Part shown: positions 21,577-30,003 of the stretch, in pieces
Position numbering within the stretch: the stretch's first letter is position 1
Layout of the letters: each line of letters opens with the position of its first letter
DNA from: Flavobacterium lacus
Lineage (GTDB): Bacteria > Bacteroidota > Bacteroidia > Flavobacteriales > Flavobacteriaceae
Direction: 5' to 3'
DNA: 64,000 bases
Assembly: GCF_003268815.1 (NCBI RefSeq)
Contig: NZ_QLSV01000005.1
Coordinates: 124,001 to 188,000, forward strand
Made by a program: the position numbers and the translations under genes
The notes under the pieces: model-generated
What the model was told of the DNA's origin: nothing
The model's database searches: none
Seen by the model: the letters and a program-made list of their open reading frames with translations, nothing else

Positions 21577-24369
21577 ATGACACCAGAAGAATTTGCTCTA
21601 CTCGAACCCAAGAAAAATATCCTAATTAAAGGAGCACAACTGCACAATCTTAAAAACATTGATGTGGCGATTCCCCGAAATAAATTAGTGGTCATTACCG
21701 GACTTTCAGGTTCCGGAAAATCAAGTTTGGCATTTGATACGTTGTATGCAGAAGGTCAGCGACGTTATGTGGAAAGTTTGTCCTCTTATGCTCGTCAATT
21801 CTTAGGAAGATTAGACAAGCCAAAAGTGGAATACATTAAAGGTATCGCTCCTGCCATTGCCATCGAACAAAAAGTGAACACCACGAATGCACGTTCAACC
21901 GTTGGAACATCAACAGAAATATATGATTATCTGAAATTGCTTTTTGCTCGTATTGGAAAGACTTTTTCGCCTGTTTCGGGTCAGGAAGTTAAAAAACAAA
22001 GTGTTTCCGATGTAGTCAAAATTATTACCTCGTTTCAACCCGAAAGCAAATGGCTCCTCCTCGCTCCTATTCATTTGGAAGAAGGAAGAGCATTGGAAGA
22101 CAAATTGAAAGTGTTACTTCAACAAGGTTTTATTCGGATTTTGGTTGAAAATGAAATGATTCGTTTGGATGAATTAGAACAACATGCATTGGACAATAAA
22201 GATATTCTCTTAATCATAGACCGAATTGTAGTGAAAGACGATGAGGAGTTCTTAAATCGTTTAGCAGATGCCGTTCAAACCGCTTTTTATGAAGGAAAAG
22301 GCGAATGTTATGTGCAAGAAGTAGCTACGCAAAAACGATTTGAATTCAGTACCAATTTTCAATTAGACGGTATTACTTTTTTAGAACCAAACGTGCATTT
22401 GTTCAGTTTTAATAATCCCTACGGAGCTTGTCCAACTTGTGAAGGTTACGGAAATGTGATTGGAATTGATGAAGAATTGGTTATTCCAAATACGGCTTTA
22501 TCCGTTTATGAAAATGGTATTTTCCCTTGGCGAGGTGAAAGTATGGGATGGTACCGCGATCAATTAGTGAACAATGCCTACAAATTTGATTTTCCGATTC
22601 ACAAACCGTATTTTCAGTTGACTGATGATCAAAAACAGTTGATTTGGAATGGAAATAAATACTTTACCGGATTGCACGATTTCTTTAAAGAATTAGAAGA
22701 GAAAAATTATAAAATTCAAAACCGCGTAATGCTTTCGCGTTACCGAGGAAAAACAAAATGTCCGACTTGTAAAGGAAAACGGTTACGAACAGAAACCAAT
22801 TATATTACGGTCGGCAACAAAACCGTTTCGGAGTTGGTTGATTTACCAATAAAAAATTTAATTGTCTTTTTCCAAAGATTAGAACTTTCAGAATACGATC
22901 AAAAAGTAGCCAAACGATTGCTGATTGAAATTAATAATCGTTTGAAATTTTTAGATGAAGTGGGTTTGAATTATTTGACGTTAAACCGAAATTCCGCTTC
23001 TCTTTCCGGTGGTGAGTCGCAACGCATCAATTTAGCAACTTCGTTAGGAAGTAGTTTGGTAGGTTCGATGTACATTTTAGATGAACCCAGTATCGGATTG
23101 CATCCTAAAGATACTGAACGTTTAATTGAAGTATTAAAAAACCTCCGAAACCTAGGAAATACAGTCATTGTTGTTGAACACGACGAAGATATTATGAAAG
23201 CCGCCGACCGCATCATCGACATAGGTCCCGAAGCCGGAACACACGGAGGTCATTTGGTTGCCGAAGGAGATTTTAGTGAAATTCTAAAAGCCGATTCACT
23301 TACCGCAAAATACTTAAACGGCGAATTAGAAATTGAAGTTCCAAAAAAACGACGGAAATTCAAGAATCACATCGAAATTATCGGAGCTCGTGAAAACAAT
23401 TTAAAAAATATTGATGTTAATTTTCCATTGGATTGTTTAACGGTAATCACAGGTGTTTCCGGAAGTGGAAAAAGTACGTTAGTCAAAAAAATATTATTTC
23501 CAGCTTTACAAAAAAAATTAGAAGGTGTAAGCAATAAAGCCGGACAATTCACCGAATTACGAGGCAATTTTTCGCACATTAAACACATTGAATATATAGA
23601 TCAAAACCCGATTGGGCGAAGCTCTCGTTCTAATCCGGTGACGTACATCAAAGCGTACGATGATATTCGGGATTTGTTTACGAAACAAAAACTATCTAAA
23701 ATTCGACGTTATTTACCGAAACATTTTTCGTTTAATGTGGATGGCGGTCGTTGTGAAACCTGCAAAGGCGATGGCGAAGTAACCATCGAAATGCAATTTA
23801 TGGCCGATGTTCATTTGGAATGTGAAACCTGTGGTGGAAAACGTTTCAAAAAAGAAATCCTCGAAGTACAATTTGAAGGAAAAAATATCGATAACATTCT
23901 AACAATGACCATTGATGATGCGGTTGCTTTTTTTGATGAACACAAGCAAGCCAAAATTATTCAGAAATTGAAACCATTGCAAGATGTTGGATTAGGTTAT
24001 GTGCAATTAGGGCAATCCTCTTCTACTCTTTCAGGCGGAGAAGCTCAACGGATTAAACTCGCCTCGTTTTTAGTGAAAGGAACCACCAAGGACAAAGCTC
24101 TGTTTGTGTTTGATGAACCTACCACCGGTTTACACTTTCACGACATCAAAAAATTACTTGCTTCGTTTGAAGCTTTAATCGAAAAAGGTCATTCTATTAT
24201 CGTGATTGAGCATAATTTGGACTTAATTAAATGTGCCGATTACATCATCGACATTGGTCCTGAAGGTGGCGAAAACGGCGGACAATTAATGGCGTTTGGC
24301 ACTCCGGAAGAAGTGGCAAAAGACAAAAAATCGATTACGGGGAAATATTTGAAGGAGAAGTTGAAGTAG
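21577..24369 (+). CDS. uvrA: Excinuclease ABC subunit A
   Basis: 930 residues, standard length. Two ABC ATPase halves: Walker [15 protein letters not shown] near residue 45 and [13 protein letters not shown] near 630. The signatures are [12 protein letters not shown] and [12 protein letters not shown], with Walker [14 protein letters not shown] and [13 protein letters not shown]. Zinc-binding Cys pairs are in [20 protein letters not shown] and CETCKGDG....CETCGGKR. It recognises bulky DNA lesions and loads UvrB in nucleotide excision repair. It stands alone, with a -7 box just upstream and a degenerate repeat downstream. Confidence 0.98.
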   Translation: MTPEEFALLEPKKNILIKGAQLHNLKNIDVAIPRNKLVVITGLSGSGKSSLAFDTLYAEGQRRYVESLSSYARQFLGRLDKPKVEYIKGIAPAIAIEQKVNTTNARSTVGTSTEIYDYLKLLFARIGKTFSPVSGQEVKKQSVSDVVKIITSFQPESKWLLLAPIHLEEGRALEDKLKVLLQQGFIRILVENEMIRLDELEQHALDNKDILLIIDRIVVKDDEEFLNRLADAVQTAFYEGKGECYVQEVATQKRFEFSTNFQLDGITFLEPNVHLFSFNNPYGACPTCEGYGNVIGIDEELVIPNTALSVYENGIFPWRGESMGWYRDQLVNNAYKFDFPIHKPYFQLTDDQKQLIWNGNKYFTGLHDFFKELEEKNYKIQNRVMLSRYRGKTKCPTCKGKRLRTETNYITVGNKTVSELVDLPIKNLIVFFQRLELSEYDQKVAKRLLIEINNRLKFLDEVGLNYLTLNRNSASLSGGESQRINLATSLGSSLVGSMYILDEPSIGLHPKDTERLIEVLKNLRNLGNTVIVVEHDEDIMKAADRIIDIGPEAGTHGGHLVAEGDFSEILKADSLTAKYLNGELEIEVPKKRRKFKNHIEIIGARENNLKNIDVNFPLDCLTVITGVSGSGKSTLVKKILFPALQKKLEGVSNKAGQFTELRGNFSHIKHIEYIDQNPIGRSSRSNPVTYIKAYDDIRDLFTKQKLSKIRRYLPKHFSFNVDGGRCETCKGDGEVTIEMQFMADVHLECETCGGKRFKKEILEVQFEGKNIDNILTMTIDDAVAFFDEHKQAKIIQKLKPLQDVGLGYVQLGQSSSTLSGGEAQRIKLASFLVKGTTKDKALFVFDEPTTGLHFHDIKKLLASFEALIEKGHSIIVIEHNLDLIKCADYIIDIGPEGGENGGQLMAFGTPEEVAKDKKSITGKYLKEKLK

Positions 24370-24371
24370 TT

Positions 24372-24470
24372 TTCGGTTGTCTGTTGTCCGTTATCTGTTT
24401 TCCGATGTCTGTTGTCTGTTATTTGTTATCAGTTTTCTGTTGTCGGTTATCCGTTGTCGGTTTGACTTTT
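24372..24470. repeat. Degenerate tandem array, unit about CTGTTGTCCGTTATC
   Basis: Seven or so imperfect units of the type (T)CTGTTGTC(C/G)GTTATC, changed mainly by transitions and small indels, immediately after the uvrA stop. A second array of the same unit, partly in reverse orientation, is at 46661-46730 after another gene. It has no stem strong enough to be a terminator. Confidence 0.7.
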
Positions 24471-24621
24471 CTAATTTCTCAAATTTTTAAAATCTGTGTT
24501 CTCAATTTCTCCCATCTTCCATCTCCCATTATCCTGAAAATCAACTACTTAAAAATCATTAACAACTCATTCACAACACAAAAAGGATTTCTGGCACGGC
24601 AATTGAAAATAACTAAACAAG

Positions 24622-24642
24622 AATCTGAAACGAGTTCAGATT
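24622..24642. repeat. AATCTGAA-ACGAG-TTCAGATT palindrome
   Basis: Perfect 8-bp inverted repeat with a 5-nt loop, 24 bp before the start of the secreted repeat protein. It shares the word CTGAA....TTCAG and loop length with the hairpin before serC (3231-3249), suggesting a shared element class. Apart from this and the array at 24372, the 296-bp gap holds nothing I can identify. Confidence 0.55.
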
Positions 24643-24665
24643 AAAAAGTTTAAATCGAATGTGTC

Positions 24666-25283
24666 ATGAAAAAAATTACCCTCTTAGTAGCCGCAAACTT
24701 ACTGGTTGGAAGTTTGGCTTTAGCAGCAGAAAAAACCACTTTTTCTGATTTTGAAAGAAATGTTGCTTACTCAAATTACATGGACGCAGAACCAATTGTA
24801 TTCATGGAGCGAGGTATCGAGTTCTTTGTATTCTTAAACGGTGATTTCGATTTCAACACTCGTCCGCAAGACAGTCAAGGTAGCTTCTTCTACCGCAGAG
24901 GAGGTACCCGAGGAAACACCGCAGTAGCCGTGAATTACGGAGTTCGGATTGAGCACGATAGTTTTGGAAGAGTCCGCCGTGTGGGCAACACCTTCATTAA
25001 CTACGACAACAGAAACCGCGTAAGCCGCATCGGAACTGTCTATATGAGGTACAACCGTTTTGCACTCTCACAAATTGGTGGCATGCAAATTGTATACAAC
25101 AGAAGAGGAATGATAATCCGCACCATTGGTGAGGTGAATTTTACAAGAGGAAATCATGGTTACGCCCATAACACCTACTACGGAAGTTCAGAGAACTATA
25201 ACAACGGGTATGCCTACAACGACAACAGTTACTACTACTACAAAGCAGATGGAACAAGAGCGTTGATTGAAGACAAAAAATAA
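24666..25283 (+). CDS. Secreted protein with degenerate RHS-like beta repeats
   Basis: 205 residues with the signal peptide MKKITLLVAANLLVGSLALA. The mature protein is rich in Tyr, Arg, Asn and Gly. From about residue 95 it has four imperfect units of about 20 residues with the pattern Y-x-N/R-x-x-R-x-x-R-I-G-x-V/M (GRVRRVGNTFINYDNRNRV, SRIGTVYMRYNRFAL, SQIGGMQIVYNRRGM, RTIGEVNFTRG), like the strand-turn-strand repeats of YD/RHS proteins. The C-terminus is Tyr/Asn-rich. Not a known family to me; common in flavobacteria. Probably an envelope or secreted structural protein. A strong terminator follows. Confidence 0.75.
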   Translation: MKKITLLVAANLLVGSLALAAEKTTFSDFERNVAYSNYMDAEPIVFMERGIEFFVFLNGDFDFNTRPQDSQGSFFYRRGGTRGNTAVAVNYGVRIEHDSFGRVRRVGNTFINYDNRNRVSRIGTVYMRYNRFALSQIGGMQIVYNRRGMIIRTIGEVNFTRGNHGYAHNTYYGSSENYNNGYAYNDNSYYYYKADGTRALIEDKK

Positions 25284-25340
25284 GTAAATAAATTTGAGTT
25301 TGGTTAGTTAGATTAAAAAGTTTGGTTAAGTTTGGTTGAA

Positions 25341-25387
25341 GAAAGTCCTGCGAAAATCCCCAAGTAGCAGGGCTTTCTCTTTTTTGT
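25341..25387 (+). terminator. Intrinsic terminator
   Basis: GAAAGTCCTGC / GCAGGGCTTTC arms (one mismatch) with a 15-nt loop, followed by TCTTTTTTG. It ends the transcript of the secreted repeat protein. Confidence 0.8.
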
Positions 25388-25407
25388 CAAAACCTGAAAC
25401 TTGACAC

Positions 25408-25553
25408 GAGCCCAAAGGGCGACCGGCGAAGCAAACCTGAAACAAAAAATCAGGCATGATCACAAGGTTCGGGCTTTTCGTTCCAAGTCCTCGTCCCGGC
25501 TACGCAAGCTCGGGCTTCTCTGTGGGCTTTCCTCTTCAATCCCTCATGCGGGT
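25408..25553 (-). repeat. Dispersed intergenic repeat, diverged copy B
   Basis: Read on the minus strand it has a left end CGCATGAGGGATTGAAGAGG followed by AAAGCCC and a right end GGAACGAAAAGCCCGAACC (25464-25482). The right end matches the GGAACGAAAAGC block of copy A. A fragment GGGCGACCGGCGAAGC at 25418-25433 resembles the shared core. With the terminator at 25341 it fills the 400-bp gap before the permease gene; I see no gene there. Confidence 0.5.
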
Positions 25554-25652
25554 TGAGTGCTAGAAAGAGAATTCCATCTAAAAAAGAACAACTAACACCG
25601 AACACTTCTTCTCCATTTTCTGATCCCCCCAAAAAAAATCACAATAATTTCC

Positions 25653-25660
25653 TATATTTG
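25653..25660 (+). promoter_or_regulatory. -7 box for the SLC13 permease gene
   Basis: TATATTTG, exact consensus, 24 nt before the ATG at 25684. No TTTG -33 box is seen at the usual spacing. Confidence 0.5.
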
Positions 25661-25683
25661 AAAATATAAGAAAAACCAACCCT

Positions 25684-27480
25684 ATGTTTTCATCCGAATA
25701 CATTTCCATATACATCACACTCATCATAATTCTGATTGGTATCTTTCTTTTTGTAAAAGAATATTTTACGATTGATACGTCATCCATCATCATTATGACC
25801 TTGTTCATCGTTACGGGAGTGCTGGATTATAGAGAAGGTTTGTCGGGCTTCACCAACAGTGCTCCCATTACGATTGCTTGCATGATGGTGATGAGTTATG
25901 CCGTCTTAAATTCTGGTTTACTCAAAGGTTTTCGAGACATTCTTGTCAAAATCGGAAAGAAAAACTATGCGTTAACACTTGTGGTTTTTTGTGTGATAAC
26001 GGCTGTATTTTCGGCCTTTATCAACGACTCGGCAGTGGTTGCCATTATGATTCCGATTGTGCTTCAAGTGAGTAGTAAAAGTTCAATTAGTGCTTCAAAA
26101 TTACTGTTGCCTATTTCGTTTGCCGCAGCGATGGGTGGGGCCACAACCATCATCGGAACCAGTGCCAATCTAGTCGTAAGTGGTTATGCCGAAGATAACG
26201 GTTTACCCGGATTTCAAATGTTTAGTTTTGCAATACCGGCTTTATTAATTTCTACAGTAGGCTTTGTGTATTTGTTATTTGTCGCTCCTTTTTTATTACC
26301 CAAACGAAATAGTTTGGTGGACGATATGCAACAAGAATCCAACCAATTTATCACCGAAATCATCATCAACGAAGGTAGTGTTGACATCGGTAAAACAATC
26401 GCAGAAAGCATGCTCAGACAAAAATACAATGTCGAAATTATAGAGGTTAACAACTTAAATAACCGAAAAAATAACCTTGAAGATCGATGGAGATTAAAAG
26501 CCAATGACCACCTCAAAATCGTTATTCACCTCACCGAATTAAACGAAATCAAAGACGATAAAAATTATACTTTAGAAGACGACAAACCGCTGTTTAGCGA
26601 TAACCTGGCAGAAAATAAAAAGGGCAACCAGTTATACGAAGCAATCATTCCCTTTGGTTCACGATTGGCGGGGCAAACGCTCAATGACATCAAGTTTAGA
26701 GAAACTTACAGTGCCAATATTTTGGCAGTGAGAAACTTAAAAAGCAACAAATTCAGTAATTTAGGCAACTTCAAACTAAGCGAAGGAAATGTACTCGTGG
26801 TCAACTCCTCAGAAGAGTCGTTTAACGAAATGATTAAGCACAAAATGTTGTTTCCGTTACAAGAAATGGCCAGTCAACAATTGGACAAACGCAAAGCCAT
26901 TATCAGCGTTCTCGTTCTAGTGGGCGTGATTACCGCTGCTGCAATGGGTATTACCTCCATTGTTGTAGCTGGAATGGTAGGTTGTTTGTCGTTGGTGTTG
27001 CTCAATGTCTTAAAACCACAAGAAGCCTACGACACGATCGATTGGAAAGTAATTTTTATGATTGCCGGCGTGTTAAGCATGGGAACAGCCCTTGAAAAAA
27101 CGGGAACTTCCAAAATCATCGCCGACTTTTTGGCAACTAATCTTGGTGATTTCGATTTGTATATTTCATTAGCTTTTGTTTATCTAGTGACACTTATTGC
27201 TACCAACATTCTTTCGGGTAAAGCGACGGCGGCTTTAATGGCTCCGATCGCGATTCAGTTTGCTGTTAGTATGGATGTGAACTATCAACCGTTTCTTATC
27301 GCGATTATGTTTGCATGTGCCTATACGTTTATGACGCCCATTTGCAACCCTACCAACACGATGGTCTATTCGCCTGGAAATTACACTTTTAAAGATTACA
27401 TTAAAGTCGGTTTGCCCCTAAACATCATCATTTGGATAGTGGCTGTATTTGTGATACCGTTGTTTTTCCCGTTTAAGTAA
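25684..27480 (+). CDS. SLC13-family permease with two RCK_C (TrkA-C) domains
   Basis: 598 residues. About five N-terminal membrane helices (residues 5-200) contain FINDSAVVAIMIPIVLQVS and GGATTIIGTSANLVVSGYAEDNGLPG, the SNT-type motif of the divalent-anion:Na+ symporter/ArsB superfamily. A cytoplasmic insert (about 210-395) holds two TrkA-C/RCK_C domains. The second membrane half contains IDWKVIFMIAGVLSMGTALEKTG and TPICNPTNTMVYSPG. The substrate is probably an inorganic or dicarboxylate anion such as sulfate; sequence alone does not decide. It stands alone between two repeat-filled gaps. Confidence 0.92.
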   Translation: MFSSEYISIYITLIIILIGIFLFVKEYFTIDTSSIIIMTLFIVTGVLDYREGLSGFTNSAPITIACMMVMSYAVLNSGLLKGFRDILVKIGKKNYALTLVVFCVITAVFSAFINDSAVVAIMIPIVLQVSSKSSISASKLLLPISFAAAMGGATTIIGTSANLVVSGYAEDNGLPGFQMFSFAIPALLISTVGFVYLLFVAPFLLPKRNSLVDDMQQESNQFITEIIINEGSVDIGKTIAESMLRQKYNVEIIEVNNLNNRKNNLEDRWRLKANDHLKIVIHLTELNEIKDDKNYTLEDDKPLFSDNLAENKKGNQLYEAIIPFGSRLAGQTLNDIKFRETYSANILAVRNLKSNKFSNLGNFKLSEGNVLVVNSSEESFNEMIKHKMLFPLQEMASQQLDKRKAIISVLVLVGVITAAAMGITSIVVAGMVGCLSLVLLNVLKPQEAYDTIDWKVIFMIAGVLSMGTALEKTGTSKIIADFLATNLGDFDLYISLAFVYLVTLIATNILSGKATAALMAPIAIQFAVSMDVNYQPFLIAIMFACAYTFMTPICNPTNTMVYSPGNYTFKDYIKVGLPLNIIIWIVAVFVIPLFFPFK

Positions 27481-27497
27481 TGATTTTTTTTTAGAAG

Positions 27498-27635
27498 CTA
27501 ATCCCGCTTTCCGCTACAAGCTTTTGCTCAAAAACCTTTTTTTCTAAGGTCCGGCAGGAGCTTCCGTTGGTCGCTCTGCCAAACCAAGAAAAAATAGGTT
27601 TTCTTCACAAAAGGCTTTTCGCTGCAATCGGGGCT
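27498..27635 (-). repeat. Dispersed intergenic repeat, copy C (best preserved)
   Basis: On the minus strand: left end AGCCCCGATTGCAGCGAAAA at 27635-27616; core AGCGACCAACGGAAGCTC at 27575-27558; right end GTAGCGGAAAGCGGGATTAG at 27517-27498. The core is flanked by GGCAG and CTGCC, so it can form the loop region of a hairpin, and outer segments AAAACCT / AGGTTTT (27531-27537 and 27595-27601) can pair too. It lies in the 351-bp gap after the permease; I see no gene there. Confidence 0.7.
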
Positions 27636-27831
27636 CTATGGGATTGTGCTTTAAAACAAAATTAGTGAATAAAGTTGTTTTGATGATTTGTTCGATTTAT
27701 TTATTATTTTTGAGAAAATAAATCCGATGATTATTAGATATATACACTCGTTTTTGTATAAATAAGTCAGATTTTGTCAGACATATAAATAAGTTATTAG
27801 CAAGTTTCACAAAACATTATCTATCAAAGAA

Positions 27832-28347
27832 ATGAGAATATTTATAATTATACTTTTAACTTCTCAAATATCTTTTTCTCAAACAAAAACCGAAATAAAC
27901 TCTGAGAAAGAAACTGCGTTATTCTTAAAGCAAATATTAAAAAAAGATTCATTAAATATTTGGGTAAAAGAAAGTACAAAAAGCTCATGGCTTTCAGAAT
28001 GCTATGTTTCGAAAAATGCCGGTTTTCTTAAAAAAAATGAGATAAGTACAATAAATCAAAAGCTAAAAAAAGATTGTGAAATTCCGTGGACACATAGTTC
28101 TACTTTGAATTTAAAAATCGTGAAAGATACATTGTTTGAGAAAAGTGATCGTGATGTATTAGTTAAAGAATTGAATCAAAATATTCTAATAATCTCACAT
28201 CCTATTTTTTTCCGAAATGGAAAATATTGCATACTTTTTTATCAGTATGTTTGTGGTAATATTTGCGGAACTTCTAGTTTAGCTCTATATGAAAAAGTTA
28301 ATGAAAGATGGGAAATAAAACAAGAATATTGCGATATGATTAACTAA
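27832..28347 (+). CDS. Secreted protein of unknown function (orphan)
   Basis: 171 residues with the signal peptide MRIFIIILLTSQISFSQ. The mature part is Lys/Ser/Asn-rich and has paired cysteines in two clusters (SECYVSKNAG, KDCEIPW, KYCILFYQYVCGNICGTSSLALYE, EYCDMIN), so disulfides are likely. The end YCILFYQYVCGNICG...LALYEKVNERWEI recalls small secreted flavobacterial proteins with no assigned role. Its base composition is AT-rich even for this window. An element with inverted ends starts 8 nt after the stop codon, an arrangement like a gene-cassette open frame followed by its recombination site. Confidence 0.7.
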   Translation: MRIFIIILLTSQISFSQTKTEINSEKETALFLKQILKKDSLNIWVKESTKSSWLSECYVSKNAGFLKKNEISTINQKLKKDCEIPWTHSSTLNLKIVKDTLFEKSDRDVLVKELNQNILIISHPIFFRNGKYCILFYQYVCGNICGTSSLALYEKVNERWEIKQEYCDMIN

Positions 28348-28355
28348 ACCTGCTG

Positions 28356-28482
28356 CTAACAACAATTTGTGATTATGGCTGGTTTTGGACGTTTCAGAAA
28401 TGTATTCGCTGAATGAAATTTTAAGTATATTTGAAAACTCAAGTGAGTGAAGAACGCCACTATCACAAGCTGCGATACGTTA
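28356..28482. mobile_element. 127-bp element with imperfect inverted ends, attC-like layout
   Basis: Left end CTAACAAC then TTTGTGATTATGGC (28366-28379); right end GCCACTATCACAAGC (28456-28470) then CGTTA (28478-28482). The inner arms TTGTGATTATGGC and TTGTGATAGTGGC (right arm reversed) agree at 11 of 13 positions; the outer words are TAAC and GTTA. About 76 nt of non-pairing sequence lies between. TAAC/GTTA outer boxes with a second inner pair is how integron attC sites are built. No integrase gene is in the window. It could equally be a MITE-like repeat. Confidence 0.45.
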
Positions 28483-28505
28483 AAATAACATAAATCTATT
28501 TCTCT

Positions 28506-29969
28506 CTACTTCCAAACCTTCCCAAAAACCCCTTTTATCACCCCATTAATATCCTCCGAAATCTTCAATTTATAATTCAACAACCAATAAAATAGGCTGA
28601 TTAAAACCGATTTCAAAACGATATTCAAAATTGGATGAAAAGAAAAATTCCAAAAATAAAAGACTACAAAAGTTAGGGCGATGATTCCTAATGAAACAAT
28701 TGTTTTTTTGGTAAACGGAAACAAATCCATTTTAAAAACTACAAATAAAAATTTGGCTAAACTGTATAATCCAATGGAAATTAAAGTAGCAATGGCTGCT
28801 CCTTCAATCCCAAAATTCGGAATAAAATACATATTTAAACTTACGGTTAATACTACCAAACACAATCCTAAAAGCAATACGGTTCTATAATATTTTGAAT
28901 TAAAAATGATGGAATTATTATTTCCCAACATCAAATCAAAAAATTTAGAAAAGGAAATCAAAAACACCACCGCTACTCCACCACTGTATTTTTCGGGCAA
29001 TAACGCATACACTTGATGAATGTTGGTTAGAATTCCCAACATAATAAATCCGCCAATCACTTGAAGTGTGATGGCCGTTTTTTTATATAAATCGTTCAAC
29101 TCATCGTGTTTCTTTCTCGCCATTAAATCGGTCGTAATCGGATGCGTAATTTGGTGCATCGCCCGCATCGGAACAGAAATCGTCAACGCAATAAAAATCG
29201 CCACCGAATAATAAGCTGCTTCATTAATTGGAATGTATTGCCCGATCATAAACTTATCAATATCCAACAAAAGCACTGCAATACTGGAAGAAAAAATGAT
29301 AAAAGACGAATAAACAATGACTTCCCTTTTTTCCTTTGGAAACTTTAAATGAAATTGTGGTTTTCTTACATTGAATGCAACCAATGCCATTAGAAATATC
29401 ATTGTAAAATAAATAAAGACTAAGCTGTACACAAATTGAATGTTGGTTATCCAATCAAAATAAACCGCAAACAGAAAAATGCTGATGAATACACGAAGTA
29501 AAACTTCTTTCACAAAATTGCCAAAAACCGATTTCAAATGGACTTTCACCCACGCATAAAAAATCTCGAAATAACCCATAAACAATCCGATCACCGGAAT
29601 CATCCAAACGTAATCGTGAATAATTGAATTTTTTTGTGAAAGCAACGTCGCCGTTTCTCCATAAAACAGAAACAAAATCAAGAAAATTGGAATAATTATG
29701 ACAAAAGGCAAAACCAAAACTAAATTCAGAAATCTTGATTTTTCTTCTTCCGACTGATGTTCAGCATAGAATTTTACTAACGTATTTTGAATTCCAAACG
29801 CCATCAAGGGCATCATTATATTGGCTGATGAAAGCAAAAAAGCGGTTAATCCATAATAATCTTCTCCCAAAAAATGAGTGTACATAAACAATGCATTCGC
29901 CGCACCAATAGTAAAACCAATAAAGGTGATGATGGTGTTTTTGATGGATTGATTAACGACGATACCCAT
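28506..29969 (-). CDS. Polysaccharide flippase (Wzx/MOP superfamily)
   Basis: 487 residues with about 12-14 hydrophobic helices and the MOP-type N-terminus SIKNTIITFIGFTIGAANALFMYTHFLGEDYYGLTAFL. YSSFIIFSSSIAVLLLDIDKFMIGQYIPINEAAYYSVAIFIA is the conserved central segment of the oligosaccharide flippase family (Polysacc_synt). It is expected to move undecaprenyl-linked sugar units across the inner membrane. It follows a glycosyltransferase gene on the same strand, separated by 23 nt containing a short repeat, so the pair probably belongs to a cell-surface polysaccharide pathway. No polymerase is nearby. Confidence 0.9.
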   Translation of the reverse strand: MGIVVNQSIKNTIITFIGFTIGAANALFMYTHFLGEDYYGLTAFLLSSANIMMPLMAFGIQNTLVKFYAEHQSEEEKSRFLNLVLVLPFVIIIPIFLILFLFYGETATLLSQKNSIIHDYVWMIPVIGLFMGYFEIFYAWVKVHLKSVFGNFVKEVLLRVFISIFLFAVYFDWITNIQFVYSLVFIYFTMIFLMALVAFNVRKPQFHLKFPKEKREVIVYSSFIIFSSSIAVLLLDIDKFMIGQYIPINEAAYYSVAIFIALTISVPMRAMHQITHPITTDLMARKKHDELNDLYKKTAITLQVIGGFIMLGILTNIHQVYALLPEKYSGGVAVVFLISFSKFFDLMLGNNNSIIFNSKYYRTVLLLGLCLVVLTVSLNMYFIPNFGIEGAAIATLISIGLYSLAKFLFVVFKMDLFPFTKKTIVSLGIIALTFVVFYFWNFSFHPILNIVLKSVLISLFYWLLNYKLKISEDINGVIKGVFGKVWK

Positions 29970-29970
29970 T

Positions 29971-30003
29971 GTAAGTAATTAGTAATAAGTGATTAGTAAT
30001 TAG
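29971..30003. repeat. GTAATTAGTAATAAGT-type degenerate array
   Basis: Units of (G/A)TAATTAGTAAT and TAAGTGATTAG fill the spacer between glycosyltransferase and flippase genes. The array overlaps the 3' end of the glycosyltransferase gene, so its last codons and stop come from the repeat. It has the same general look as the other degenerate arrays. Confidence 0.55.

Noticed and set aside
28356..28482. Claim of a full integron
   Set aside because: No integrase, no attI and only one attC-like site are visible in the window; only the single-element hypothesis is kept.
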